Assembly (NCBI RefSeq): GCF_001483965.1
Contig: NZ_CP010796.1
Span: 806,001-870,000 of the forward strand
DNA length: 64,000 nucleotides
Direction of reading: 5' to 3'
From: Carnobacterium sp. CP1
GTDB taxonomy: Bacteria > Bacillota > Bacilli > Lactobacillales > Carnobacteriaceae
The position numbers and the translations under genes are program-made. The notes beneath the pieces are model-generated. The model saw only the letters and a list, made by a program, of their open reading frames with translations. It ran no database searches and was not told where the DNA came from. Below are positions 27,935-37,483 of the stretch, piece after piece; within the stretch, counting starts at the first letter, position 1; every line of letters begins with the position of its first letter.

Positions 27935-28639
27935 TTAGTCAGAAAAAGATTTAAAATAAGTGATGTCTTTAAACGCAAAATGTTTACGTTCATATTCGAT
28001 TTTCCTTGCTTCTTTTAACTGTTTCACTACACTCCCAACTGTTTCTCTGGAGCAGCCGCTGATGTCAGCAATCTCGTTGATTGTAATTGGAAAAGGAATT
28101 TCAATTAGAGCAGGTGTTGTATAGATACCCAATTCTTCCATCAAGTAAGACAATGTTTTAACAATACGACTGGTTGCACTGGAAATGGCTAAATATTGAA
28201 TGCGCTTCTCTTGCTGTTTTAAAAGCACAGCGATATTTTTGTAAAGGTACAGAAGTTGTTCTGCATTAGATGTTACCTGTTCTTCAAATATTTTAGTGGG
28301 AATATAGTATACTTCAATATCAGTAACAGCATAAGCAGAAAAATAATACTCTTCATCAGAAAACATCCCCCCATACGGGAATAAGGTGTCTGGTTTAGTA
28401 TAGTCGATATATGAGAAAGTATCGCTTTCATCATAGCTTTCGATTCGAACTAATCCTTTGGCTAGATAATATATTTTTTCGCGCTTATCTCCTTCATCAA
28501 ATAAGACTTGGCCTTTTTTATAGGTTCTAAAAAAAAACTCGTTTTTAAGGCAGTTAAACTCTCTATCGGTAAAATTTGAAAAAACAGGTTTGTAGCGTAA
28601 TTCATACAATTGGTTAAGCTTCATCTGTTTAGTTGGCAT
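27935..28639 (-). CDS. Crp/Fnr family transcriptional regulator (ArcR-like)
   Basis: 234 residues: a cyclic-nucleotide-binding-like beta-barrel domain (about 20-140, KGQVLFDEGDKREKIYYLAKG) and a Crp-type winged helix (about 150-230, INEIADISGCSRETVGSVVKQL). No Fnr-type cysteine cluster is seen near the N-terminus. It lies directly upstream of arcA on the same strand, as ArcR regulators do in lactic acid bacteria, so control of arginine deiminase genes is likely. GGAGAGAG precedes the ATG. Confidence 0.85.
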   Translation of the reverse strand: MPTKQMKLNQLYELRYKPVFSNFTDREFNCLKNEFFFRTYKKGQVLFDEGDKREKIYYLAKGLVRIESYDESDTFSYIDYTKPDTLFPYGGMFSDEEYYFSAYAVTDIEVYYIPTKIFEEQVTSNAEQLLYLYKNIAVLLKQQEKRIQYLAISSATSRIVKTLSYLMEELGIYTTPALIEIPFPITINEIADISGCSRETVGSVVKQLKEARKIEYERKHFAFKDITYFKSFSD

Positions 28640-28767
28640 TTTACTCTCTCCTCACATATTTCGAAAATAAATGAAAGCGGTTACTTACTTGTAAGTATAA
28701 TATAGCACAAAGAATATAAATTTACTTTAATGAAGCAGTTATATTAAAATATGAAGAAATTTAAATT

Positions 28768-28810
28768 AAAAAAATGACCTTTATTCATCCCTGAATATTA
28801 GATCATTTTT
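28768..28810. terminator. Bidirectional terminator between sortase remnant and arcR-like gene
   Basis: Outer arms AAAAATGA and TCATTTTT with inner TTATTCA/TGAATAT pairing. It sits behind the stop of the sortase gene, which reads toward it on the minus strand. Confidence 0.75.
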
Positions 28811-28830
28811 CTTATTTTATGTAAATTCCA

Positions 28831-29471
28831 TCAAAGCAAAAAACCTTCTCTTGGTACTTTTTCAATAAATTTAGCACGCAGAACATACCGTTGTTGTTCT
28901 GTCAGGTTGCAAGTAATCAATGTCAGCATCTTTTCATCTATCTGTTCATCCCATAGCGGTATTTCTTTTGAATCTACGGTTAGACTGCTAGTCATGACAT
29001 AGATATAGACCATTTCCAAATCAGTCATATATATTTTTTGGCCCTTTTTCAGCTGATGCAATGGACCGAACAATAAGTTAGAGTTATCTAAATAATTTCC
29101 AGCTAATGTGTAGTTGCCTTCGCCCATTGTTTGATCAGGTGCTAATGTAACTGCCCCTACTGCCAATCCTTCATTGGAAACGCCTTTGATGATTGGCATG
29201 TCAATTTTAGCTGTGGGAATCACAAGTTTTCCAACGATTGGCATATCTTGAATTTTTTGACTAGCTTTCACTATGGTTTTCAAATCAAGGTTCTCAATGC
29301 TGTCATAATCAAATGTACTTGCAACTTGTTGGTTACGCTCTACAGTTGCGAGTGTTAATTCTTGTTTTAAGTAGTGTTGATTCATCCAAGATACCAGTTT
29401 GTGTTTCACTGGATTGACCAATAAGGCAAAAAAAGCGCTATGCCTTTAATCATTCGATTCTTTTTATGCAC
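28831..29471 (-). pseudogene. Class A sortase-like protein, frameshifted and lacking the catalytic histidine
   Basis: From 29421 the frame gives 196 residues of class A sortase: KLVIPTAKIDMPIIKG, GNYTLAGNYLDNSNLLFGPL, TLITC with Cys171 and arginines at 178 and 182. In active sortases the box after TLAG starts with His; here it is Asn109. The likely original start is the GTG at 29471 behind AGGAGG (29479-29484), giving VHKKNRMIKGIALFF, a signal anchor, but the seven-T run (minus strand, 29429-29435) throws the frame; eight T would restore about 213 residues. As read, the anchor is lost and catalysis is unlikely. No LPXTG protein gene is adjacent. Confidence 0.75.
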
Positions 29472-29594
29472 AACCGCACCTCCTTATGATGTATCCCTTT
29501 ACATTATGCCACATCATTTTTAGTTTTTACATTTCTTCCCCTTGGATCTATACCATTTGTTAAAAAATTAAACTTTTCTTAATGAATGAATAAA

Positions 29595-29652
29595 TAAAAA
29601 AAGAAGAACGACGCTTTATTTTTGCGCAATGTTCTTCTTAATCCTTTTTTAG
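29595..29652 (-). terminator. Terminator after PTS IIC gene
   Basis: AAGAAGAAC (29601-29609) pairs with GTTCTTCTT (29631-29639), with CGC/GCG inside, and is flanked by A and T runs. Confidence 0.85.
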
Positions 29653-29670
29653 ATGTCATCCTGTTCCAAA

Positions 29671-30933
29671 TTAATGATCAGCAACCACCGTTTCTTCAGT
29701 TATTTTTTTATTGTCCCCTAATTCGATCAGCAACTGTTTTTTTTCCGCAATCTTAAAGAATGGCAAATAAATCAAATAAGAAATCACAATAGTACAAACT
29801 GACCAAATAGCGGCTGGGATATTGCCATTCGTTGCTAAGTAAGGTCCAATGATTGGCGGAATTGTCCAAGGAACGAGAAAAACAATTTTCCCGATAATAC
29901 CGACTTTCATCAATACATAACTGCTTGCTCCTAGAACCATCGGTGTCGCAATAAATGGAATCATCATTAGCGGATTCATCACAATAGGAAAACCAAAAAT
30001 CACCGGCTCATTGATACAAAAGATAGCTGATGGAAAAGACAGTTTCCCAAGAGAACGGTATAGTTTGCTTTTTGAACGCAGCATCGCCAATACCAACCCC
30101 ATCGTGCCACCGGATCCGCCAATGCTCATAAATAAAATCCAGAACCCGTCGGCTACTTCATAAGGAATCGGCTGGCCATTTTGAAATGCCGCTGTATTAG
30201 CAGCTAAGTAGCTCAAGAAAATCGGAGTTGCGATCCCAGCTAAAACATTTGGTCCATGAATACCGCAGCTCCACAAAAAACAGGCCAATAATGTATAGAC
30301 CATCAAACCTGGCAATGTGCTCAACCCAAAAACCAGCGGCTGAAAAATCCATTGCAAGATCTCATTTAAATTGATTTTCAATAAAACATGAATGATCCAA
30401 ATACTGCCGATCACTGTAGCAGCTGGCATCATACTGGCAAATGACCGAGATACTGAAGGCGGAACGCCTTCAGGCATTTTTATGGTGATGTTCTTAACGA
30501 CGAAAAAACGGTAAACAAATGTAGTAAAAATTGCTACCAAAATAGCGGTAAACATGCCGGTGGCATCCAATAAAGCAGGATCGATTGTGAAGTCTTCCGT
30601 TAATGTCGCTAATAGAAAAGCGACAGTTGTGATCACTGTATTGGAAATGGGATCTACACCAAACCCTATAGCGAGGTTATACCCTATTCCAATCGCCACA
30701 ATTAAACCCAAAACGCCAAAAGTCACTGAAACAGGAGCATTCAACATTCCGGAAACAGGTTCTATGAAATCCGTCCAGGCTTTGATCGGCAAGTTTCCTA
30801 AAATCAAAAAAAAGCTTCCGACAATCGTAAAAGGAATCGTCAAAGTCAATCCATTACGGATGGCAACCAGTACTTTGTTTTCTCCAATTTTTAAAAAGAC
30901 CGGCAATACATATTTTTCTAATCCTGCTAACAT
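29671..30933 (-). CDS. PTS IIC component, lactose/cellobiose family
   Basis: 420-residue membrane permease of the phosphotransferase system with about ten segments. The family signature FCINEPVIFGFPIVMNPLM and the region LWSCGIHGPNVL are visible. It transports a beta-glucoside or oligosaccharide while IIA/IIB domains, absent here, phosphorylate it. No IIA, IIB or glycosidase gene is adjacent, so it must borrow partners from elsewhere. GGAGGAG precedes the ATG. Confidence 0.88.
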   Translation of the reverse strand: MLAGLEKYVLPVFLKIGENKVLVAIRNGLTLTIPFTIVGSFFLILGNLPIKAWTDFIEPVSGMLNAPVSVTFGVLGLIVAIGIGYNLAIGFGVDPISNTVITTVAFLLATLTEDFTIDPALLDATGMFTAILVAIFTTFVYRFFVVKNITIKMPEGVPPSVSRSFASMMPAATVIGSIWIIHVLLKINLNEILQWIFQPLVFGLSTLPGLMVYTLLACFLWSCGIHGPNVLAGIATPIFLSYLAANTAAFQNGQPIPYEVADGFWILFMSIGGSGGTMGLVLAMLRSKSKLYRSLGKLSFPSAIFCINEPVIFGFPIVMNPLMMIPFIATPMVLGASSYVLMKVGIIGKIVFLVPWTIPPIIGPYLATNGNIPAAIWSVCTIVISYLIYLPFFKIAEKKQLLIELGDNKKITEETVVADH

Positions 30934-31054
30934 TTGGCTCTCCTCCTTCAGATTCCTTGTTATGAATAACTTTAGTTTACCCTATTAAGTTAACTGTTGG
31001 AAAATTTTTAACCTTATCACAAGCTAAAACCAAAACCTCTTAGAGAATAAAACA

Positions 31055-31099
31055 AGAGATTCAAACAAAATGGACAATGCCTCTTTTGGTTGAATCTCT
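31055..31099 (-). terminator. Terminator after the small L7/L12-tail protein gene
   Basis: AGAGATTCAA (31055-31064) pairs with TTGAATCTCT (31090-31099), extended inside by CAAAA/TTTTG. On the minus strand TTGTTTTATT follows. Confidence 0.75.
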
Positions 31100-31121
31100 A
31101 TTTTATCGTTTGCTTTGCTTA

Positions 31122-31406
31122 TTACTCTAACTCATCAATAAATTGTTTCGCATGTACTAAGCCCATGCCTGTCTTTTCTCTCAACAACTTAACTGCTTGA
31201 ATATCTTCTCCTTTGTTTTTCAACATTGCTAACTCTGATTTCAAAGGCTCCTCAACATAATTGCTGGATAACTCTTCATAACCTGTAGCCTTTGCCAAGT
31301 CATCTAACCTCTTTTTTAATTCCTTGTTTTCTTTCTTCATTTCATTAATGGCACTCCATACTAATAAGAGCCCGATTAGAATAAACCAAAAAAACCAAAA
31401 ATTCAT
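31122..31406 (-). CDS. Small membrane protein with L7/L12 C-terminal-like domain
   Basis: 94 residues in three parts: an N-terminal membrane segment (WFFWFILIGLLLVW, 3-18), a charged coiled-coil stretch (about 22-42, MKKENKELKKRLDDL) and a C-terminal segment VKLLREKTGMGLVHAKQFID that resembles the C-terminal domain of ribosomal protein L7/L12. Such domains occur in several small proteins outside the ribosome; function unknown. It stands alone between PTS IIC and the efflux operon. The ATG follows AGAGAGGTGG. Confidence 0.8.
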   Translation of the reverse strand: MNFWFFWFILIGLLLVWSAINEMKKENKELKKRLDDLAKATGYEELSSNYVEEPLKSELAMLKNKGEDIQAVKLLREKTGMGLVHAKQFIDELE

Positions 31407-31539
31407 CTATATCCACCTCTCTATTAAAATTTCATGTCCTTCATCTCATCTTTTTATGACATTATTTTTGAGTTGCGTTTCTAAACGTTTTGAATTCTTT
31501 TCGTTATCTGCGTATGACTTTTCCAATTTTTTATTGATT

Positions 31540-32775
31540 TTATTGATAAATCGCTTTGATTGGATCCATTTTAGCTGCGTTGATCGCTGGCATGATTCCG
31601 AAAAATAATCCGGTCAAAACAGAAACAGAGGTCGACAACAGAATCGTCTGCATCGTCAACACAGGTTGGAGTTCCATAAAATTGCCGACTAATAAGGCGA
31701 TTCCATAACCAAATGCCAAACCGACTATTCCGCCGATAAACGTAATAAAAGCCGCTTCTAAAATAAATTGGAAAAGAATATTGCGCGGTTTTGCTCCGAT
31801 CGCACGGCGAATCCCGATTTCTCTTTTGCGCTCAGTCACCGAAACGTACATGATGTTCATCACGCCAATGCCTCCTACCAATAAGGAAATGGCGGTAATG
31901 GCCATCAGAAAATTAACGATACCCGACATGTAACTTTCCATTTCTTGCTGCATTTCTTCATTTGAACGATCTTCTTCAAAAATTCCTTCTTCATCGGGGT
32001 AACTTTCGATTAATGATTGGGTAACAGCTTCGGTCACAGCATAACGATCCGCCGTTTCCTCTACTTTTATTTTTAATGCACTGATCGGTTTAAACCTGGT
32101 CAATTCATTATAAGAGGCCCGAGACACAACGGAAGTCATGGCAGACATATAATCTTCTTCACCGCCGCTCAGTGACATACTACCATAGTCATATGGCTGT
32201 TTGATACCAATGACTTTATACATATAGCCATTAATAGCGATGGCTTGATCGATCATCTCTTCTGGATCATCGATCATGATTCCATAGTCGAAGATATCAT
32301 GAGACAAAACAATCACATCATGATTGGCATCCGCTGGTGTGATATCTCGGCCGTATAAAAGAGGCTGCTGCTTACTGTATGGCGTCAATTGGACTGAAGC
32401 CGTTTGACCAAAGTAATCGAACTCGCCGCTGATCATTTCTGTACTGCCCATACCCATTCCTTCTCCATAATCAGGTAAAACAGAAGCGACTCCATCGATT
32501 TTTTGAATGCGTTTCATGTCGATTCGAGAAAACACAAAATTAGACTCTTCATGGTACATCGTTTCTTCAGTCATCGGCAGTGTATACTGCATCCGAATTT
32601 CATTGGCATTAGCTGAATCAGCTAGTTCCAATGTCTGTTGCCGGATGCCTTCGCCTAAAGCTGCAATCGTAACGACCGAAGAGATTCCAATGATGATTCC
32701 CAGCATCGTTAGAAAGACACGGAATTTATGAGCTTTCAAACTTAAAAAAGTACTGATCAATAGATTGTGTATCAT
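31540..32775 (-). CDS. MacB-like ABC transporter permease
   Basis: 411 residues: one N-terminal membrane segment (RVFLTMLGIIIGISSVVTIAAL), a large outside MacB-type domain (about 40-270) and three C-terminal segments of FtsX type. The stretch VTERKREIGIRRAIGAKPRNIL is the usual coupling region. With the ATPase and membrane-fusion protein encoded upstream it forms a tripartite efflux or peptide-export system like YknXYZ of Bacillus. Its start overlaps the ATPase stop (ATGA). Confidence 0.9.
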   Translation of the reverse strand: MIHNLLISTFLSLKAHKFRVFLTMLGIIIGISSVVTIAALGEGIRQQTLELADSANANEIRMQYTLPMTEETMYHEESNFVFSRIDMKRIQKIDGVASVLPDYGEGMGMGSTEMISGEFDYFGQTASVQLTPYSKQQPLLYGRDITPADANHDVIVLSHDIFDYGIMIDDPEEMIDQAIAINGYMYKVIGIKQPYDYGSMSLSGGEEDYMSAMTSVVSRASYNELTRFKPISALKIKVEETADRYAVTEAVTQSLIESYPDEEGIFEEDRSNEEMQQEMESYMSGIVNFLMAITAISLLVGGIGVMNIMYVSVTERKREIGIRRAIGAKPRNILFQFILEAAFITFIGGIVGLAFGYGIALLVGNFMELQPVLTMQTILLSTSVSVLTGLFFGIMPAINAAKMDPIKAIYQ

Positions 32776-33479
32776 ACGTTGATCACCTCTTCTTCAAAAG
32801 AACCGTCTTTCATGCGAATAACACGCGAAGCATAAGTCGTCAAATCTTCATCATGCGTAACCATCACAATTGTCTTGCCTTCTTGGTTCAACTGGCTTAA
32901 CGTTTCCATGATGCTTTGTCCCGTTTCACTGTCTAGTGCACCCGTCGGCTCATCGGCCATGATCAACAAAGGATCATTGATCAGCGCCCGCGCAATTGCC
33001 ACTCGTTGCTGCTGTCCGCCAGACAATTCAGTTGTTTTCACTTTCAGTTTTTCGCCAATTCCTACTAATTCTAGAAATTGTTTCGCTTTTCCTTTTTTCT
33101 CTTTTGCGCTGTTTACACCTTTATAAACCATTGGCAGTTCCACATTTTGTTGGACATTCAATGACTCGATTAAAAAAAACTGTTGAAAAACGAATCCAAA
33201 AAAAGCATTGCGGTATTCAGATTTTTTATTTTCATTCAATAAGGCTACATCTTCTCCGCGGAACAAATACGTTCCATCGGTGATACGGTCTAAAAAACCG
33301 ATAATGTTCATCAAAGTTGTTTTCCCGCTGCCGGATTTCCCCATGATCATCACGAAGTCGCCTTCATTGATGGTTAAATCCAATCCTTTTAAAATATGGG
33401 ATTCTTGCTTGCCACGTTTAAAGGTTTTATGGATTCCTTTTAATACAATCAATGGTTGAGGTTTCTCTATTGGGTTCAT
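32772..33479 (-). CDS. MacB/LolD-like ABC transporter ATP-binding protein
   Basis: 235 residues with Walker A GKSGSGKTTLMN, Q-loop VFQQFF, signature [15 protein letters not shown], Walker B LLIMADEP and H-loop VTHDED. Belongs to the class that powers mechanotransmission-type exporters. Second gene of the three-gene operon; the adaptor gene stops 12 bases upstream, and the permease start overlaps its stop. Confidence 0.93.
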   Translation of the reverse strand: MNPIEKPQPLIVLKGIHKTFKRGKQESHILKGLDLTINEGDFVMIMGKSGSGKTTLMNIIGFLDRITDGTYLFRGEDVALLNENKKSEYRNAFFGFVFQQFFLIESLNVQQNVELPMVYKGVNSAKEKKGKAKQFLELVGIGEKLKVKTTELSGGQQQRVAIARALINDPLLIMADEPTGALDSETGQSIMETLSQLNQEGKTIVMVTHDEDLTTYASRVIRMKDGSFEEEVINV

Positions 33480-33491
33480 TTATTCCACCTC

Positions 33492-34637
33492 CTATTCTTC
33501 GCTATCGATTGGATCAACAAATTCTTGTTCTGATGATTCAGATAGCAATTGACCTTCTTCAATATCCACTTTAGAAGAAACAATAATTTGATCTTCGGCT
33601 TCTAAACCGCTGGTAACAATGGTATTCTCGCCTTCTGCTTCGCCTAGTTGAACCACTCGTCTGACCACTGTGCCGAAGTCATTAACTAAGACATACGCTT
33701 GATCGTCTTCTTGATGGATAGCAATGGTCGGAACATTGACGGTACTTTCGCCGCTGCTTACGATAGCTTGGACATGGTATCCATTACGGATGCCTTCTAA
33801 TGAATCCAAAGACAGTTTTACAGGATAATTGGACATTGTTGTTTCTTGTCCTCCGTAGCTTCCCATACCATCTCCTGTATCTTCCGTGGGGTTGTGGTCA
33901 ATAAATGTAACTTTTCCAGTCACTGCATGGTTATTTGAAATCACTTTGATATCTGCGATTTGATCAGGAGCTAATTTCCCAACATCTTTTTCATTAACGG
34001 TCCCAACTACATAGAAACGATCTGAAATCAGTTTTAAAATAGGTGTTTCTGCATTTTTGTCTTCAGGAATGTACACTTTCCCGCTAAAAGGCGCCACGAT
34101 ATCTTTGTACCGTTGTTCTTTTAAGGATTCAATATTGTTGTACAATTCTGTGATCTCTGCATCTAAATCTGATGTACTCGTATCGATTTTCACTTCTTCT
34201 AATGTTTGTGTGCGTTCTTCTTCCGGCATTTTATTCCAATTTTGAATCGCTAAATCACGTTTGTACACAGCATTAGAACGTTGTGTTTCCATTCGTGCCA
34301 CTTGATTCTCTAAATCATTGATTTGTGTGGCTACTTCTGTATTTTCATATGTATATAAAAGCGTTCCTTCTTCGATAGCAGCACCATTTTCAACTTTCAG
34401 TTCTCCTATCGTTCCAAGGCCTTCTTCTTTACGAAACTCTTGCGACTGCTCAGGATTTACTGTCCCATTAACAAATATCTGTTCCATACTGGGAACTGTA
34501 AAATACTCAATCCCGTAAGGATCTTCAAGTCCTTCTTCCGCGACTTCTTCAGGTGAAAAAAACAGTGCTCTCGCTCCAAAGCCTCCTAGTAGTAAAACGA
34601 CTACAATACCTAACCCAATCCAAATTTTCTTTTTCAT
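33492..34637 (-). CDS. Efflux transporter adaptor, membrane-fusion protein (HlyD/YknX-like)
   Basis: About 381 residues: N-terminal membrane anchor (IWIGLGIVVVLLLGGFGARALFF), then a biotinyl-lipoyl-like/beta-barrel region interrupted by a coiled coil (about 95-150), ending with an acidic tail. The GTG at 34652 would add five residues; the ATG at 34637 has GAGGAG seven bases upstream and is chosen. It should link the MacB-like transporter to the outside face or cell wall. First gene of the operon. Confidence 0.88.
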   Translation of the reverse strand: MKKKIWIGLGIVVVLLLGGFGARALFFSPEEVAEEGLEDPYGIEYFTVPSMEQIFVNGTVNPEQSQEFRKEEGLGTIGELKVENGAAIEEGTLLYTYENTEVATQINDLENQVARMETQRSNAVYKRDLAIQNWNKMPEEERTQTLEEVKIDTSTSDLDAEITELYNNIESLKEQRYKDIVAPFSGKVYIPEDKNAETPILKLISDRFYVVGTVNEKDVGKLAPDQIADIKVISNNHAVTGKVTFIDHNPTEDTGDGMGSYGGQETTMSNYPVKLSLDSLEGIRNGYHVQAIVSSGESTVNVPTIAIHQEDDQAYVLVNDFGTVVRRVVQLGEAEGENTIVTSGLEAEDQIIVSSKVDIEEGQLLSESSEQEFVDPIDSEE

Positions 34638-34912
34638 CTTTTTGCTCCTCACTTATTGTTAGTTCAATTATTAACAAGAGTCTCCGTATTTATTAGGTCT
34701 TTATATTATTGTACTGTACCTCATCCGCCTTCCCATTTTTTATCCATTCCATCTAAGCATCCTGAGAAAAATCGCTTGCTTTTTCTGATTCTGACAATAT
34801 CTTATCGTATTTTTTAAAAATTATCCATTGTTATTTTTTGGAAAAGAGATCATTTTAGCTTTTCCATAGATTTTTACATAAAAACAGCTGAGTTGAATTT
34901 TGAGGGCACAGC
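34638..34912. other. Intergenic stretch upstream of the MacAB-like operon
   Basis: About 275 AT-rich bases hold the expected promoter of the adaptor gene, but I cannot name a convincing -35/-10 pair, and no ORF or structured RNA is evident. Confidence 0.4.
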
Positions 34913-34963
34913 AAAAGCAGCAGGCTGAACAGTTCATCAATAACTGTTCAGCCTGCTGCTTTT
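34913..34963 (-). terminator. Strong terminator after D-lactate dehydrogenase
   Basis: Arms at 34913-34934 and 34942-34963 are a perfect 22-bp inverted repeat centred on a seven-base loop; the core is GCAGCAGGCTGAACAG and the outer four pairs are A:T. Works in both directions. Confidence 0.92.
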
Positions 34964-34979
34964 AATTGATTTCAGCGAA

Positions 34980-35972
34980 TTATTTTACTTCAAAATCGCT
35001 CTTGCCGCTAGTTATGATATCACGAGTCGCATCCAACGATCCTTCTACTAGGTTCTCAACTGCTGTTTCTGTATAGAACGCAATATGAGGAGTGTAGAAA
35101 ATATCATCTCTCGCCATCAATGCATTGAAAATATCATCGTCAATTGCGGCGCCTTTCAAATCTTTGTTGACAAATGGGTGCTCATATTCATAGGTATCTA
35201 AAACTGCGCCCGCTAGTTTTCTGTTTTCTAGTGCTTCAAGCAAGTCTTCTGTATCCACGATCGTTCCTCTTGCTGTATTGACCAAATAAGCACCGTCTTT
35301 CATTTGAGCCAATAACTCTTTGTTAAATAAGTGGTAGTTGTCTTCAGTTGCAGGCATATGAATTGAAACCAAGTCCGCTTCTTTTACTAATTCTTCAAGT
35401 GTATCTTTATAGGTAAGAAACTTACGCGCTTCATCATTTGGGTACAAATCAAAGCCGATGATTTCAGCACCGAAACCAGCAAATAACTCGCCTGTAATGC
35501 GCCCAATACGACCTGTTCCTACGATCCCTATTTTCATTGAACGCACTTCTCTGCTTAAGATGCCTTTGTTCCAACTGAAGTTGTGGTTTTCTACATTTTT
35601 TTTGATTAAGTCCATATGACGAATCATGTTTAATGAAGCTGTAACGGCAAACTCTGCAATAGCATTAGGCGAATAAGCAGGTACGTTTGTGATTGCTAAT
35701 CCGTTTTCCTTTGCCGCTTTCAAATCAAACATATCGTAACCAGCAGAACGAGTAGCCAACTGTTTGATACCCATCTCAGCTAAGGCAGGATATAAAGCTT
35801 CATCTAATTTTCCTGTTTGCTGGATCAAAACGCCGTCGTTGCCTTTTACTTTACCCAGTGTATCCATCGTAAGAATCTCCGTTGTTGTTTCAACGTTGAT
35901 ACCTGTTTTTTTACTCCATACCATCGCTGCATCTTTCTCATCTTCACGTGTTCCAAACATAATTAAATTCAT
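34980..35972 (-). CDS. D-lactate dehydrogenase (D-2-hydroxyacid dehydrogenase family)
   Basis: 330 residues. NAD-binding motif GTGRIGRITGELFAGFG, catalytic arginine in NTARG, glutamate in YEYEHP and histidine in YTPHIAFYT are all present, as in D-lactate dehydrogenases of lactic acid bacteria. It reduces pyruvate to D-lactate and regenerates NAD. D-2-hydroxyisocaproate dehydrogenase is a possible alternative. It follows the PfoR-like membrane protein gene on the same strand, 62 bases apart, and is probably co-transcribed with it. Confidence 0.9.
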   Translation of the reverse strand: MNLIMFGTREDEKDAAMVWSKKTGINVETTTEILTMDTLGKVKGNDGVLIQQTGKLDEALYPALAEMGIKQLATRSAGYDMFDLKAAKENGLAITNVPAYSPNAIAEFAVTASLNMIRHMDLIKKNVENHNFSWNKGILSREVRSMKIGIVGTGRIGRITGELFAGFGAEIIGFDLYPNDEARKFLTYKDTLEELVKEADLVSIHMPATEDNYHLFNKELLAQMKDGAYLVNTARGTIVDTEDLLEALENRKLAGAVLDTYEYEHPFVNKDLKGAAIDDDIFNALMARDDIFYTPHIAFYTETAVENLVEGSLDATRDIITSGKSDFEVK

Positions 35973-36034
35973 TTATATTACCTCCATCAACTAATTTTTA
36001 ATAACTGTTTTTTTTAGTGTATATACTTAGCTGT

Positions 36035-37096
36035 TTATTGTGCAGTGAAAAACTTAAAGATATCTTTATCGTATATTTTCAATACTTTGCCAAAAACTAA
36101 ATCACCGATAAAAGCACTGGCAAATGGGATAACGAAAAACACCAAGACAGCTATACTGATATTGGTACCTACACTGCCCTCCATAAACTTAACTGCGTTG
36201 ATAGGTCCGACTAATCCTGAGAAGCCGAAACCTGCTGAGAAAGGAGTACCTTGTATATTGAATAGAGCAGCAAACACCGCACTAATGACAGCACTAAATG
36301 CAATCGGCAAACAAATGATTGGGTGTTTGATCAAGTTTGGCATCATCATCTTCATTGCACCTAAACCGACTGAAGAAGTAACCCCTAGGCTATTGACTTT
36401 CATCGAACCAATGACTAAAGTCGCAGCTGCTGCACAAATCCCGATATTCGCTGCACCAGAAGCTAATCCAGACAAGCCAATAGCTGTAGCAATCGCAACG
36501 GTTGATATCGGAGAGATAATAAGAATAGAGAATGAGACTGCAATTAAGACGCTCATTAAAATCGGTTGCAACTCAGTGAAACTATTGATCAAAGTTCCTA
36601 TAGTAGACGTGATCATTTTTACATAAGGCAATGTAAATGAACCTACTGCCCCTGCGCCAGCTCCGGCAATGATCGGAAGCAGCAAGATGGTCATCGAACC
36701 TAGTTTATTTCCAATAGCTCTAACAAGGATAACTGCTAACGAAGCGGTTATCATTGTGTTGATCAAGTCGCCGATTCCGACCAGCATGAATGCTCCATCA
36801 GTAATCACATACGCACCTGATCCAACAAGTGCTGCAGCTCCAACAATGATCGTTTGCATCGGGTTTAACTTGAATTGCATAGCAATCAATACCCCTACAA
36901 TAATAGGAACGGAATATTGAAAACCTTGAACTACATGCAATAAAGAAATAAAGACATCCATTTTTGTACCGAAATATTTAAATAGTTCTCCCAAAATTGC
37001 ATTTGGAATCAGTCCAACTACGATACCTGTTGCTGTTCCTGCTAAAACGCGGTTAAAAAATATTTTAGCTGATAATTTTGTTTCTTGTTCTGACAT
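36035..37096 (-). CDS. PfoR-like membrane protein (PTS EIIC type 2)
   Basis: 353-residue, Gly/Ala-rich membrane protein with about nine to ten segments; LLLPIIAGAGAGAVGSFTLPYV and GSMKVNSLGVTSSVGLGAMK match the PfoR/EIIC-2 group. The group is PTS-IIC-related but usually has no IIA/IIB partners, and its substrate is unknown. Position before D-lactate dehydrogenase hints at a link to lactate or pyruvate. The ATG follows GGGGGAG. Confidence 0.8.
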   Translation of the reverse strand: MSEQETKLSAKIFFNRVLAGTATGIVVGLIPNAILGELFKYFGTKMDVFISLLHVVQGFQYSVPIIVGVLIAMQFKLNPMQTIIVGAAALVGSGAYVITDGAFMLVGIGDLINTMITASLAVILVRAIGNKLGSMTILLLPIIAGAGAGAVGSFTLPYVKMITSTIGTLINSFTELQPILMSVLIAVSFSILIISPISTVAIATAIGLSGLASGAANIGICAAAATLVIGSMKVNSLGVTSSVGLGAMKMMMPNLIKHPIICLPIAFSAVISAVFAALFNIQGTPFSAGFGFSGLVGPINAVKFMEGSVGTNISIAVLVFFVIPFASAFIGDLVFGKVLKIYDKDIFKFFTAQ

Positions 37097-37275
37097 GATG
37101 TCTCCCCCTAGTTATATAATTCACAAGACAAAGTAAAAAAATAAGATATAATAACATTAAACCTGTGTAAACTATATGAAAACTTATTTACTGACTATAT
37201 AAGATTGGCAACCAAATCCTTTTCTAATAATTATTCGTCGCGAATCATTGTGCACACATTCACTAACTTGCTTTT

Positions 37276-37304
37276 ATTATCTATTAAAAGCGATTAAATG
37301 TCAA
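37276..37304 (-). promoter_or_regulatory. Promoter of the pfoR-like/ldhD genes
   Basis: On the minus strand TTGACA (37304-37299), a 17-base spacer and GATAAT (37281-37276) form a near-consensus promoter, giving a leader of about 170 bases. Inside that leader lie two short palindromes, ATTCGTCGCGAAT (37228-37240) and GTGCAC, of unknown role. Confidence 0.65.
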
Positions 37305-37442
37305 GCAAATTTTTGTTCTTTTAATTCTATTGTGAAGATCAGGAAGCGCCGACCTCTTATTTTATCAACGTTTTCAAGAACATCCCTAACCGAAAGCTAA
37401 TTAAAATTTCATCTGTATCTTAATAAAGTTAAAGCAAAAATA

Positions 37443-37478
37443 AGCTAAGGAACGGGTTTCCCCAACTTTTCCTTAGCT
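37443..37478 (-). terminator. Terminator after vanZ-like gene
   Basis: AGCTAAGGAA (37443-37452) and TTCCTTAGCT (37469-37478), followed on the minus strand by TATTTTTG. Confidence 0.85.
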
Positions 37479-37483
37479 CTCAT

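Noticed and set aside
36045-36626. 193-codon plus-strand ORF
   Set aside because: Antisense to the PfoR-like gene; length comes from codon bias of the real gene.
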